A stretch of DNA of 56,520 nt, taken from NCBI RefSeq assembly GCF_000208925.1, contig NW_001914948.1, forward strand, positions 1-56,520, in the 5' to 3' direction. Each line of letters opens with the position of its first letter. Within the stretch, counting starts at the first letter, position 1. Shown piece by piece: positions 31,085 to 40,348 of this stretch. The notes below the pieces were generated by a model, which did no database searches, was not told the DNA's origin, and saw only the letters and a list, made by a program, of their open reading frames with translations. This DNA is from Entamoeba histolytica HM-1:IMSS (lineage: Eukaryota > Evosea > Mastigamoebida > Endamoebidae). The position numbers and the translations under genes are program-made.

Positions 31085-32046
31085 ATGTCTATATCAACAA
31101 CAAAATCAGAATGGGTTCAAGCAGGAGGTCATGGTGGAAGTCATCAATTAGTACCAAATGGTGAATATTTGTTAAAGCCATGTCTTGCTCCAAGGGTTTG
31201 TTATTATTTTTATAAAGAGAATATTCAATTTTAGTTGAAAACAAAAATATGTTAATTTACTGTTTTCATTTGCATTTCCATCTTTTTGTAAAGAAAACAA
31301 AAAATAAAGAAAAGCAAAAATAGAATTGAAAAATAAGTTTATGAGAAATTGTTAATTAATATTTTTAGGAAAAAGCATTTTATTTAAAAATTCAAAATAA
31401 TAAAGAATGGTGTGAAAGTGAAATTATTCCAAAATTTTATGGAATTGAAGAACATGATTTTGGTTATGGTGAATTTGAATTTATTAAAATGGAAAATTTA
31501 ATGAACCAAATTAAAAAACCATTTGTTTTAGATTTAAAAATTGGTACACAAACTTGGGATCCAGAAACATCTTCTAAAAAAATGAAAAAAAGATTAATTG
31601 TTGACTCAACATCAACTACTACTTCACTTGGTGTTCGATTTAGTGGAATGAGACGTAATGTAACTGATAAACCAACTTTATATTCAAGATATTTGTGTAC
31701 AAATGAAGTTAATACAAGAGATTCATTAAAAGAATATATCAAATTATATTTCTTTGATGGAGAAAAGTATAGAAATGATCTTCTTCCTTACTTTATTCAA
31801 AGTATTAGTAAAATGATTGATGTAATGAATAAAAAACAATTTAAGATGTTTTCTGCTTCTGTTCTTTTTGTTTATGACAGTGCTAGTAAATTTGAAGATC
31901 AAAAACATGCATGTAAAATTATTGATTTTGCTCATGCTTGGGATGTTACAGAAGAAGAGTGTAATGTAGATGATGGATTTGTTATTGGACTTACAACTTT
32001 AAAAATAATGTTCGAAGAATTACATAGTGAATTTAATTTATTGTAA
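31085..32046 (+). CDS. Inositol polyphosphate kinase (IP6K/IP3K family)
   Basis: Two exons, 31085-31195 and 31369-32046, with a 173-nt intron (GTTTGT...TTTAG), long for this genome; 262 aa. Motifs: VLDLKIGTQTWDP contains the DxKxG inositol-binding signature (D92, K94, G96); TTSLGVRFSG is the SLL-like motif of IP6Ks; KIIDFAHAW carries the metal-binding Asp (D223). The enzyme should phosphorylate inositol phosphates; a compact Entamoeba enzyme of this type, EhIP6KA, has been reported to combine IP6K and IP3K activity, and this looks like that protein or a close relative. The last exon ends ELHSEFNLL. Confidence 0.92.
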
Positions 32047-32886
32047 ATTTTATTGAAAACAAAAAATCTCTTTTCTTTTGATTAATTTTACTCAATTAAA
32101 CAAACTTTTTAGGTTTCTTTTATAGGGGGGTTATTAAATATACATTAATCTAATTATTAAGCTATAATTTAAAAGATATTTTTAACAGGAAATTAAATAC
32201 TTTATTTTTCTTTCTTTTAATTCATCCCATATTTTAATTTAAAAAACTTCTGTTTATATTACATATATTACTCTAATATCCAATATATTAAAGGAATTTA
32301 ACAATTAGACTATAATATCAATTATTGTTATTACCAATAATAGTCATATCATTATTTTTATAATAATATTTAAATATATATTTTCTTTGAGTAATAGAGA
32401 AGTTATAACTGAAAAACTTAACAAAAACCATACTCTTAGACAACTCTTTATATTCTTATTTTCTTTACTTTGAAATTATAAATTATTTTATTGGGTATTT
32501 TTGTTACTTAAAATTTTTAGATAAAATAAATATAAAAAATATAAAGAATTTTACTAAAATTTCAAAAGAAGATAAATTATTGTTAAAATGAATCAAATTA
32601 AAAATATATATAGAATTATACTCTTTTTAGAATGTTTTTATTATCTGAATTATTTTTTTAACGAATAATAAAGAATATTGAAGTATTTTCAAAAACTTGA
32701 TCCAAAAATGACAGTCAACATAAAGTTGATACATTATTAAATATAAATATTTAATAATATATAATAGAATGTAATAATAATTATTGTTATTATTAAAATA
32801 ATAAGTGGTTTTTGAACGTTTTAAGAAATAAAAAATTGGATGTAAAATAATTAATTTGAATAGAATAAAATAAATTCAAAAGTAAA
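32047..32886. other. 840-bp intergenic region, nothing recognised
   Basis: Very AT-rich, between the convergent inositol kinase and START genes. Short inverted T/A tracts occur (TAATAATAATTATTGTTATTATTA around 32774), but no gene, repeat family member or RNA was recognised. A run of six G at 32125 is unusual in this composition. Confidence 0.45.
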
Positions 32887-33699
32887 TTACTCTTCTAACT
32901 TTTTCTTTGATTCAAGAATAACTTTTCCTTCTTTCATCCAATATTTTTCTTCAGGATGATTAGCTTTTTTCCACTCAGGATATTTAGCAGAAGCCTTTCT
33001 TAAATCTTCTACACAATCAGCTACCATTGTTTTTGTTGCTTTATTTACACACCAATTAGGAATCCATCCGTTCCAAGCATTCCAACTAAAGAAACTTAGT
33101 TTAGTACCTTCTGGAGTTTTTTCTATTACATAACCAGTTTTAAGACTCTTTGCACGAATAAAATCTTTTTCAACTGGTGCTTTTTCATGTTCAACTGAAT
33201 GGTTAATAATAATAAATAATGATTTATCTTCATTAAACCACCAAGACCTCATATTGACCCAATCACGATTTTTTATAGTGAATGGCATTTTAACGCTATA
33301 ATATCCTATTTCAGTATTTTCATCAATCTGTTCAACTAATCTTTCTGACTTCATAGACGAATCCCATTCTGTTCTATATGCTGGATCTTGTACAACATCA
33401 TGAAGTACTTCTGCAGGAATATCATGTAATGCCATAGTTTTCAATTTAACTTGAAGGATTTCTTCATTTTCTGCCTATGAATATAAATATTCATACGAAT
33501 AATTTTTTTCAAATCAAAAATAACAAACATCTCTAAATAACACTTTCGTTCCATTTTTGTCTTGTTTCACTTTCCATCCATCGTCATCATCAATTGTCTT
33601 TTTAAATTCCATAAAATCTTCTAATGAAGGGACAGGATATTTTGGATTGTTTGTTAATGTATACACATCTCCGTATAATTGAATCATCCAATCACTCAT
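32887..33699 (-). CDS. START-domain lipid-transfer protein (PCTP/StarD-like)
   Basis: Two minus-strand exons, 33529-33699 and 32887-33474, joined across a 54-nt intron (GTTTGT...CATAG) after codon 57: 252 aa. The protein is little more than one START domain. Seen: PSLEDFMEFKKTIDDDDGWKV near the N-terminus, then IPAEVLHDVVQDPAYRTEWD, MPFTIKNRDWVNMRSWW, and a C-terminal helix (IPNWCVNKATKTMVADCVED). START domains bind one lipid in a hydrophobic tunnel and move it between membranes. Lipid identity cannot be read from sequence; similarity to the phosphatidylcholine-transfer/StarD10 group is suggested by WVNMRSWW. Confidence 0.88.
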
Positions 33700-33895
33700 C
33701 CTTTATTTAGATTTCTTGAATATTATTTTCAAGTTCATTTAATGAAAGGGATAGGTTATTTATCTTTCACTCTCTTGTGTGTTTTTCTTCCTTTTTCATT
33801 CTATCATTTTATTAGACTCTTTTGTTTTTAATAACAAAAGATGATATGAAAAAATCATAAACTATTGAAATAACCTAAACAGAAGATTTAATTAA

Positions 33896-35296
33896 ATGAC
33901 GAGTCAAGGAATAAACCTTATAGGGGAAAGTATTTTGAATGAAGAGACAAAAAATGCCTTTAATGAAAATGGAAAACAATGGCAAATTGAATGTCCAATG
34001 TGCTTTTATCGTCATTCTTGTAATTTATCTAAACAAGTCATTCAATTAGATAAACTTAAATTATTATTTAATGGGGGAGAAATTAGTGTTGATGAAATTA
34101 CTAAATTTGTTATTGAAAAGAAAACTAATGCTATTATCCTTCAAATTCATTGTAAAGACTCAGATGACAATGCATTTTTTTTAATACAGCAAGATTCAAA
34201 ACCATTCATTGATGGATTAAAACAGGTTGGATTAATTGAAAAACGAAGAGCACGTTATGATTCATCTCCAGGAAGTTTCACAGAAAAAGTTGACATATAT
34301 CTTAAACAATTAGAAAATGAAACAAAAGAAGAGAGAGAGAAAGTTATAATAGAAGATATAATAACACCTCATAATGAAAAAGGTCGAATTGTTTTAAATG
34401 AACATAAACACCAAACATTAAAACAACGAAAAGGAAATAAAAGTAAAATAGAAAAGAAAGGATTAACAACAGAATGTATTGATCTTGTTGAAGAAGAAGA
34501 AATTGATTTGGCTTTGCATAATGACTCTAAAAAACCTCATCCGACAATTAGTCTAAGAAGAATTACAAGAAAATTATCAAAGGAAATTGATGATAGAGAA
34601 GGTGTTGAACTTTTTAGATATAATTCAATTGCTATTTATGATGTAGACATAAAACGTGTTAGAGGGGATATGTTAAATGATATTATCATTAATTTTTATA
34701 TTGAATTTCTTCAAAATGAACTACAACAAAAGCAGTACTACTTTTGTAATTCATACTTCTGCAGAAAATTAGAAAGTGGTAATTTTAATGAATTAGTTCG
34801 ATGGGTGAAAGAAGATTGGTTCCAGAAGAAGTTTATTTTTATTCCTCAATATCAAGGAGATGGAAAGTCAGGTCATTGGTATTTATTTATCGTTTGTTGT
34901 CAAATGTATAAAAAAGGAGAGGAAAAATCTAAAAAATCAAAAGAAAAAACACCGTCTAAAAAAAATGATGATAGTTTTGAATTGGATCCTTGCATTCTTG
35001 CTATTGACAGTATGCCACAAAATGATTCAAAAATTGGAATCATCAAAAAATTAAAAAGGTTTATTGCTTCGTTATCTAAAGAAGGTATTCACCAACTTGA
35101 CAAAGTTGTGGTTGACGCTCCTCGTCAACGAAATACTATTGATTGTGGTGTATTTATGTTATACTTTATTGATAAAATTGCAAGAACAAATCCTGCTACA
35201 TTATTAGAATTAAAAAATTGTTTATTATTAAATGAAGCATTAAATTTTAGGGAAGTTATTGAAGATGCATTGACTATAGCCTCTGTGACACAATAA
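33896..35296 (+). CDS. Ulp1/SENP-family SUMO protease (C48)
   Basis: Single exon, 466 aa. The first 230 residues are a charged, probably regulatory region with a CxxC near residue 35. The C48 catalytic domain follows: LNDIIINFYIEFLQ, VRWVKEDWF, GHWYLF (catalytic His about 326), AIDSMP (Asp about 371), DAPRQRNTIDCGVFMLYF (oxyanion Gln and Cys about 416). All catalytic residues are present. It should process SUMO precursors or remove SUMO or NEDD8 from proteins, mostly at the nucleus. A Lys-rich insert of about 35 residues (KKGEEKSKKSKEKTPSKK) between His and Asp is unusual. Confidence 0.92.
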   Translation: MTSQGINLIGESILNEETKNAFNENGKQWQIECPMCFYRHSCNLSKQVIQLDKLKLLFNGGEISVDEITKFVIEKKTNAIILQIHCKDSDDNAFFLIQQDSKPFIDGLKQVGLIEKRRARYDSSPGSFTEKVDIYLKQLENETKEEREKVIIEDIITPHNEKGRIVLNEHKHQTLKQRKGNKSKIEKKGLTTECIDLVEEEEIDLALHNDSKKPHPTISLRRITRKLSKEIDDREGVELFRYNSIAIYDVDIKRVRGDMLNDIIINFYIEFLQNELQQKQYYFCNSYFCRKLESGNFNELVRWVKEDWFQKKFIFIPQYQGDGKSGHWYLFIVCCQMYKKGEEKSKKSKEKTPSKKNDDSFELDPCILAIDSMPQNDSKIGIIKKLKRFIASLSKEGIHQLDKVVVDAPRQRNTIDCGVFMLYFIDKIARTNPATLLELKNCLLLNEALNFREVIEDALTIASVTQ

Positions 35297-35451
35297 TTGT
35301 ATTATTTTTTTTTGTTATTTATTACAACGCTCTAAATTAAATTACTTTTTAATTTAAACAGATTGAATCTCCATATTATAATAACTTTTCTTCATGAAAA
35401 GACAAGATGATTTAAGAAAAATTATTTGAACAGAATGATAAGTTTATACCA

Positions 35452-37284
35452 ATGGAACAACAAAGTATTCAAATTCAACTTGAACATATTGACAAAAAAC
35501 CAATTAAATTGTTTGATAAATTTCCTAAAACCATTGTAGAAGCTTTAATGTGTAATCAATTTATTAAAGAACCTGCATTAACAATTAAGGATGATAACAA
35601 AACTACAATTTCTTGGAAATCGTTGATTGAGTCATCTTTTCAATGTGCATATTCATTAATAGATATTAAACACCAATATCCAATTCGTTCAGAAAAATCA
35701 GTTATTTTGTGTATGAATAATTGTAAAGAATCATTTGAAATTTGTTATGGGTGTTTTCTTTGTGGACTTATTCCAATATTTATATCACCAAAGGTTTCAA
35801 TAATAGAGATAAATAAAGTAATTCAATCAAGTAAAGTCATAGTGTGTTTTTTTGATTATCATCAAAAAAACAAATTTGAAAGAATTCAATCTGATTGTGA
35901 CACTAAAATGGTTGTTGTAGGAACAAAAAAAATGTCTAATCCAACAATTCAATCATATTTAGATTTTATTCGATTGAAAGAAGAAAATGCTGAAATTCAA
36001 CAACAAAAACAAAAAGAGATACAAATAATTATTGAAAATACAAAACCAGAAGATATTTGTGAAGTTGTTTACATACCAAATGAAGAAGGGGGATTAAAAG
36101 GTGTAATATGGAGTCATAATAATATTATTTGTGAATGTTATTACTTAAATGAAATCTTTTTATTTGGTGAGAAAGAACGCTATTTTCATTTCTTATCAAA
36201 TAGCTTCTTTTTTGAAAGGATTATGACTTTTTACATAGCATTATTATTTCGATTTCATATTTTCATTGGAACTCCCGAGTTAATGAGGAAAAATGCAAAT
36301 GGATTGTTTATTTTAATGAAAAAAGTTTGTCCAACTATTATGTTAGGAATACCTAGAATATATGAAAAAATTATTGAAAAGATGAAACAAAAGAAAGGAA
36401 GTTTGAATGAATGGGCAATGAAAAATGCTCTATGTGGAATTTCTCAATTAGAGGATGGAGGTCATAAACAAAAAAGGTATGGATTTGCTATAAAGGTTCT
36501 TAAAAGAAATCTTAAAAAAATTGGACTTCACAAAACTCGAATTTTGCTTAATGCTATTAATCCTTTAACACTAGAGATGATAAATGAATTACATGAAATA
36601 GGACTATCAGTTTATGATGGTTTATGTCTTCCAGAGACAACAGGGTATTGTTGTATCAATAGAAAGAAATGTTATTGTGCACATTCTCTTGGGTCAAGTT
36701 TAAGTGAAGACATTTCAATAAAAATTTTTGAGGGAAAAATTATTGTTGAAGGGCCAACTGTTGCATGTGGGTACACTGAACAAGCACAAAATAAAGGTTG
36801 GTTCACAGAAACAACATTTTCAAGTATTTTTAAAGGAAGGATAGAAAAAAAAGAACATAATGATTTTATTTTTGTAGAACAGACATTAATTCCATTGATT
36901 ATTACAAAAACAGGAGAATGGGTATATCCATTACCAATTGAAGAACAACTAAATACAATTACAACAGTTCGTTGTTCAATGGTTGTTGGTGATAATGAAA
37001 AATTCATTGGATGTGTTTTATTCACAACACCACAAGAAGTAGAAGCAGAACTGAAAGAAAAAGCTCCTTCACAAGAAAATATTGGAAAAGACCCATTTTA
37101 TGGTGCTTATCTAAAAGAGAGAATAGAAAAAATTAATGTGAATTTATCAAAAAGTAATAAACTCAAACGGTTTGTTGTATTAATTGATTCAACTATAGAA
37201 CCACCACTAAGTGATGAAAAACGTCAACAATTATTAAATAAATATTCGCATCATATAGGACTATTATTCAAATCATTAAATTAG
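35452..37284 (+). CDS. Long-chain acyl-CoA synthetase-like protein, active-site motifs degenerate
   Basis: Single exon, 610 aa. The overall plan matches ANL-superfamily acyl-CoA synthetases: an N-terminal TW.SL-like helix (TISWKSLIESSFQCAYSL), the CMNNCKESFEICYGCFLCGLIPIFIS nucleotide fold, VCPTIMLGIPRIYEKI (as in FxGVPRVYEK), then YDGLCLPETTGYC and an acyl-CoA-synthetase-style C-terminus. Key motifs are altered: the phosphate loop TSGTTGxPKG reads IPNEEGGLKG (about 207-216), TGD reads TET (about 451), and the hinge DRxKD reads GRIEKKEHN. The APEKIE-like end is replaced by PLPIEEQLN. Activation of fatty acids to acyl-CoA is therefore doubtful; a regulatory paralogue is as likely. Confidence 0.85.
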   Translation: MEQQSIQIQLEHIDKKPIKLFDKFPKTIVEALMCNQFIKEPALTIKDDNKTTISWKSLIESSFQCAYSLIDIKHQYPIRSEKSVILCMNNCKESFEICYGCFLCGLIPIFISPKVSIIEINKVIQSSKVIVCFFDYHQKNKFERIQSDCDTKMVVVGTKKMSNPTIQSYLDFIRLKEENAEIQQQKQKEIQIIIENTKPEDICEVVYIPNEEGGLKGVIWSHNNIICECYYLNEIFLFGEKERYFHFLSNSFFFERIMTFYIALLFRFHIFIGTPELMRKNANGLFILMKKVCPTIMLGIPRIYEKIIEKMKQKKGSLNEWAMKNALCGISQLEDGGHKQKRYGFAIKVLKRNLKKIGLHKTRILLNAINPLTLEMINELHEIGLSVYDGLCLPETTGYCCINRKKCYCAHSLGSSLSEDISIKIFEGKIIVEGPTVACGYTEQAQNKGWFTETTFSSIFKGRIEKKEHNDFIFVEQTLIPLIITKTGEWVYPLPIEEQLNTITTVRCSMVVGDNEKFIGCVLFTTPQEVEAELKEKAPSQENIGKDPFYGAYLKERIEKINVNLSKSNKLKRFVVLIDSTIEPPLSDEKRQQLLNKYSHHIGLLFKSLN

Positions 37285-37471
37285 AAAACTGAATATGACT
37301 AATTTTGGTTTTATTACAACTAAAAAACGGTTACTGAAGCAATAATAAAATTGAATTACAAAATATTTTCATTAAAAGAAAATAATTAAAGATCTTTACA
37401 ACCAAAGAAAGTAATAACGAATGAAAGATTTTATAAACTATTTGTTAAGATATATATACAATTTTATCTTC

Positions 37472-38180
37472 CTATTGCTCTGTTTCATTTTCTCTAAGTA
37501 ATGAATATACGCTAATTACTTTTGTTTCTTTTGGACGTTCAAGAGCAAATTCATCAAAATACCCCCAATTTCCACCACAATAATTTGTTGAAGGTAATTG
37601 TTTTATTTCATCTATGGTTGGAGATTTTCTTCGTTCGAGTGTTGCTTGGTATCGAGGTATTAAATACCTTTTAATCAATTTTGAAGTCATTGACTTTGAT
37701 GACACTAATTTCTTTGAAGCCTAAAAGATTAATGAATTTATATTCTCAATACAATGATTTATAATATATTGAATATTGTTTGTTCTTATGAAAAAAGTGT
37801 ATGTGTAAAGAATTCTTAAACAAAAACAAACAATTGGAGTTACTGATGTAAAATATTCATTCCAATGATCAACAACCTCAAAATATCGGTCTTTTGAATC
37901 AAAATCAAATTCCCTCGGAATAACTAAATCTTCAATTCTAATAATTTGATTTGCTCTTGTCACAGAATACCACCACCTAGTTGATCTTGGTGGAATAGTT
38001 AATGTTACTGTCCACACATGGTTTGTGTTCCAACTCATTTTTCTAGTGAATTAATTTTCTTTATCTTCAAAAACAATATTTTTCAAACTTACTCATTCCA
38101 TTATCAAAGTTAACAATAAGTTCTTCTCCATATTGTGTTATATAATGAATTGATAACGATAATGTAATTATATGTTCCAT
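37472..38180 (-). CDS. Small CBM20-like starch-binding-domain protein
   Basis: Three minus-strand exons, 38089-38180, 37832-38042 and 37472-37720, with introns of 46 nt (GTTTGA...CTAG) and 111 nt (GTTTGT...TTTAG), in phase: 183 aa. The start and following strand (ITLSLSIHYITQYGEELIV) plus MSWNTNHVWTVTLTIPP and RWWYSV resemble CBM20: TQYGEELYVVG, W...HVWTATV, EYKYV. These modules bind alpha-glucans such as glycogen. There is no signal peptide, so the likely ligand is cytosolic glycogen. The C-terminal half (TLERRKSPTIDEIKQLPS...) is not recognised. It may be a glycogen-targeting adaptor. Confidence 0.65.
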
Positions 38181-38582
38181 GGTGTGTTAGTACAAGTTAC
38201 TTGTTTTTGGTCTTTTCAAGTATAAGTACTAAACATGAAGTACTTTTACAAAGACCTTCACTATATTTAGTATGCATTTTTAAAAATTAAAATTTGAATT
38301 AATATTTAGGGTTTTTTATTAACAGTTAACTTTGTTTCCTTATGCTCAAATTAACAAGAATCTTAGATATTTTCTTCGTATCTTTCAGTTTTGTCTTCTT
38401 TTTTTTCTTTTCAACAAAATATCAATTCAAAAAATCATTGAATTTCTTTTAATCACTAAATTTTAAAAAAGTGAAAGGAAAATACGAGATTGTTCCTCTT
38501 TTCATTTCTCTTAGATTTATAGGTTATAAAGAAATATTTAATCCAAGTTTTTCTTTTTTAAAGAAAGTTACTCTTATACAAA
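38181..38582. other. Divergent intergenic region
   Basis: About 400 bp between the divergent CBM20-like and RRM genes, presumably holding both promoters. No open frame or repeat recognised. Confidence 0.5.
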
Positions 38583-39362
38583 ATGGATCCTTATTGTTAT
38601 CGTATTTGTCAATTCTATACATGTGTTAAAGTCACAAATTTGAATAAAACAATCACTCCACTAAAACTAATGAATTTATTTGAACATTGTGGAGATATTG
38701 TGTCTATCAGAATATCGTTTGCTTTTTTTTTTCCTATTATCTCTTTTTTATCACTTTTGCTACTAATATAATCTAATTATAATAGAAAGTTATTAAATGG
38801 GAATAAATGGGCAATTATCAATTTTGGAGAATCTAAGGCAGTTGAACTCGCTGAATTATTGTCTGGATCAATGTTTGAAGACAGACTAATTAATGTATAT
38901 GGTTGTACTTTAGGAAAAAATGATTTTGATAACACAGAAGAATTTTATTTTGGTAGAAATTTACCATTGTCTACTAAAGAAAAAAATACTCTTAGCAACA
39001 CTTCTATTCGTGTTGAGTCAAATGGAAATTCTTATTTTATAAACACTTCAAACCATATCATTAAAGGAAAGAAGTGTTTATCTTGTGATAACTTTAAAAT
39101 TAGTTTTAACACTGAAACTGGTATGTTAGAATTACTTGAAAATTCAGAAGAAATAATACATGACAATCATAAAGAGTTTGACTCTAAACGAACAAAAAGT
39201 TTTGATGAAAATTCAATAAATGAAGACATTTTTAATGATGATAGTTTAAATTCCCAATATGAACAGAATTTTGAATTATTAAAAGAAGAGATGAATACAT
39301 TAGATTGGTGGAATAATATTGAATTTCCTATTCCTTCTTGGTTTCGTGTAAACAAATCTTAA
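38583..39362 (+). CDS. RRM-like RNA-binding protein
   Basis: Two exons, 38583-38716 and 38786-39362, with a 69-nt intron (GTTTGC...ATAG) inside a Ser codon: 236 aa. Residues about 14-85 form an RRM-like fold: CVKVTNLNKTITPLKLMNLF (RNP2 position VKVTNL), GDIVSIRIS, KWAIINFGESKAVELAE (RNP1 position). RNP1 lacks the usual aromatic pair (KGFGFV reads KWAIIN), so RNA affinity may be weak or by another surface. The remaining 150 residues are acidic and Asn/Ser-rich, then end EFPIPSWFRVNKS. Function of that tail is unknown. Confidence 0.65.
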
Positions 39363-39542
39363 ATTAAAAGTTACTTTTAATTCATGTATTTGTAACATTG
39401 TTTATTTTATTATTTTAATTGAATAAGTCAAACATTTATCTTTCAAAATTAAAAACTTTTAAACTTTAAAAAAAGTTAAATCTTTTCATTCTTTAAAAAA
39501 GATCTAACTAACAGAAAACTCAAAATCAATAAAAAATCAAAC

Positions 39543-40229
39543 ATGTCTAATAGATGTCCAGTATGTAATAAATTTGCTTATGCTGCTGAATCTTGTAATA
39601 TTAATGGTACATTTTATCATAAATCTTGTATGAAATGTAAAGTATGTAATTGTAACCTTTCTATTTCAAGTTATAAACTGTTAAAAGGAACAAACGAAAT
39701 TTATTGTTCTGTCCATCTTCCTCAACCAAAAAATCTTCAGGCAGCTACAACTTTAGAAACAATGACAGCTAAACAATGTCATAGACCAGAGCTTGTAAAT
39801 AAGAATATCCAAGGTGGTGTTGAACAACGAAGAAATCTCCAAGCTACTGATACCCTTGACATTCAATCAGCTCAACGAACTAAAGGAGTATTAGTAAATA
39901 GTCAAGTCCGTGGGTGCTGTGAACAAAGAACAAATACTGGAAGTATGGGTCTTGCAGAAAGAAATGCTATTGCACAGTCAAAGTCATCACAATCACTTGT
40001 CAACGGTCAAGTCTATGGTGGGTCAGACCAAAGAACAAATACAGGTAAATTGGGAATTGCAGACGTTAATGCTATTGCACAATCAAAGTCATCACAATCA
40101 CTCTACAACGCTCAAGTTAGAGGTGCTGGTAGAAATTGTCAAGCAACTGAAAGTATAGAAATTGATCATATCAAACAAGCTCCAAAAGTTGGTGTCATTC
40201 AAAATCCACAGATTAGAGGAACAAAATAA
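39543..40229 (+). CDS. LIM-domain protein with 35-residue tandem repeats
   Basis: Single exon, 228 aa. One N-terminal LIM domain (CPVCNKF...H..C..C..C...YCSVH; C5, C8, H26, C29, C32, C35, then C and H57 or so) binds two zinc ions and partner proteins. After it come repeats around NTGxxGxAxxNAIAQSKSSQSL.NxQVxG; the two best copies (39966 and 40071) are 105 nt or exactly 35 residues apart, nearly identical at the DNA level, with degenerate copies flanking. The plan of a LIM plus actin-binding-like repeats fits cytoskeletal Entamoeba LIM proteins, but repeat function is not established. Confidence 0.85.
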   Translation: MSNRCPVCNKFAYAAESCNINGTFYHKSCMKCKVCNCNLSISSYKLLKGTNEIYCSVHLPQPKNLQAATTLETMTAKQCHRPELVNKNIQGGVEQRRNLQATDTLDIQSAQRTKGVLVNSQVRGCCEQRTNTGSMGLAERNAIAQSKSSQSLVNGQVYGGSDQRTNTGKLGIADVNAIAQSKSSQSLYNAQVRGAGRNCQATESIEIDHIKQAPKVGVIQNPQIRGTK

Positions 40230-40313
40230 ATATTTTGTTTTATTTAACATGGTTTTTTTTAATTTAGTAGTTTAATTAATGATAAAAGTATTAATAAAGA
40301 CATAATTATAATA

Positions 40314-40324
40314 GAACTTAAAAA
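40314..40324 (+). promoter_or_regulatory. GAACTTAAAAA core promoter element
   Basis: Exact copy of the element at 6098, 35 nt upstream of the LRR-protein ATG (40349). Confidence 0.5.
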
Positions 40325-40348
40325 AGAGTCTAAAATCAGTATTTACTG

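Noticed and set aside
32770..32800. Hairpin TAATAATAATTATTGTTATTATTA as an RNA element
   Set aside because: AT-only palindromes of this size are expected by chance in this composition.
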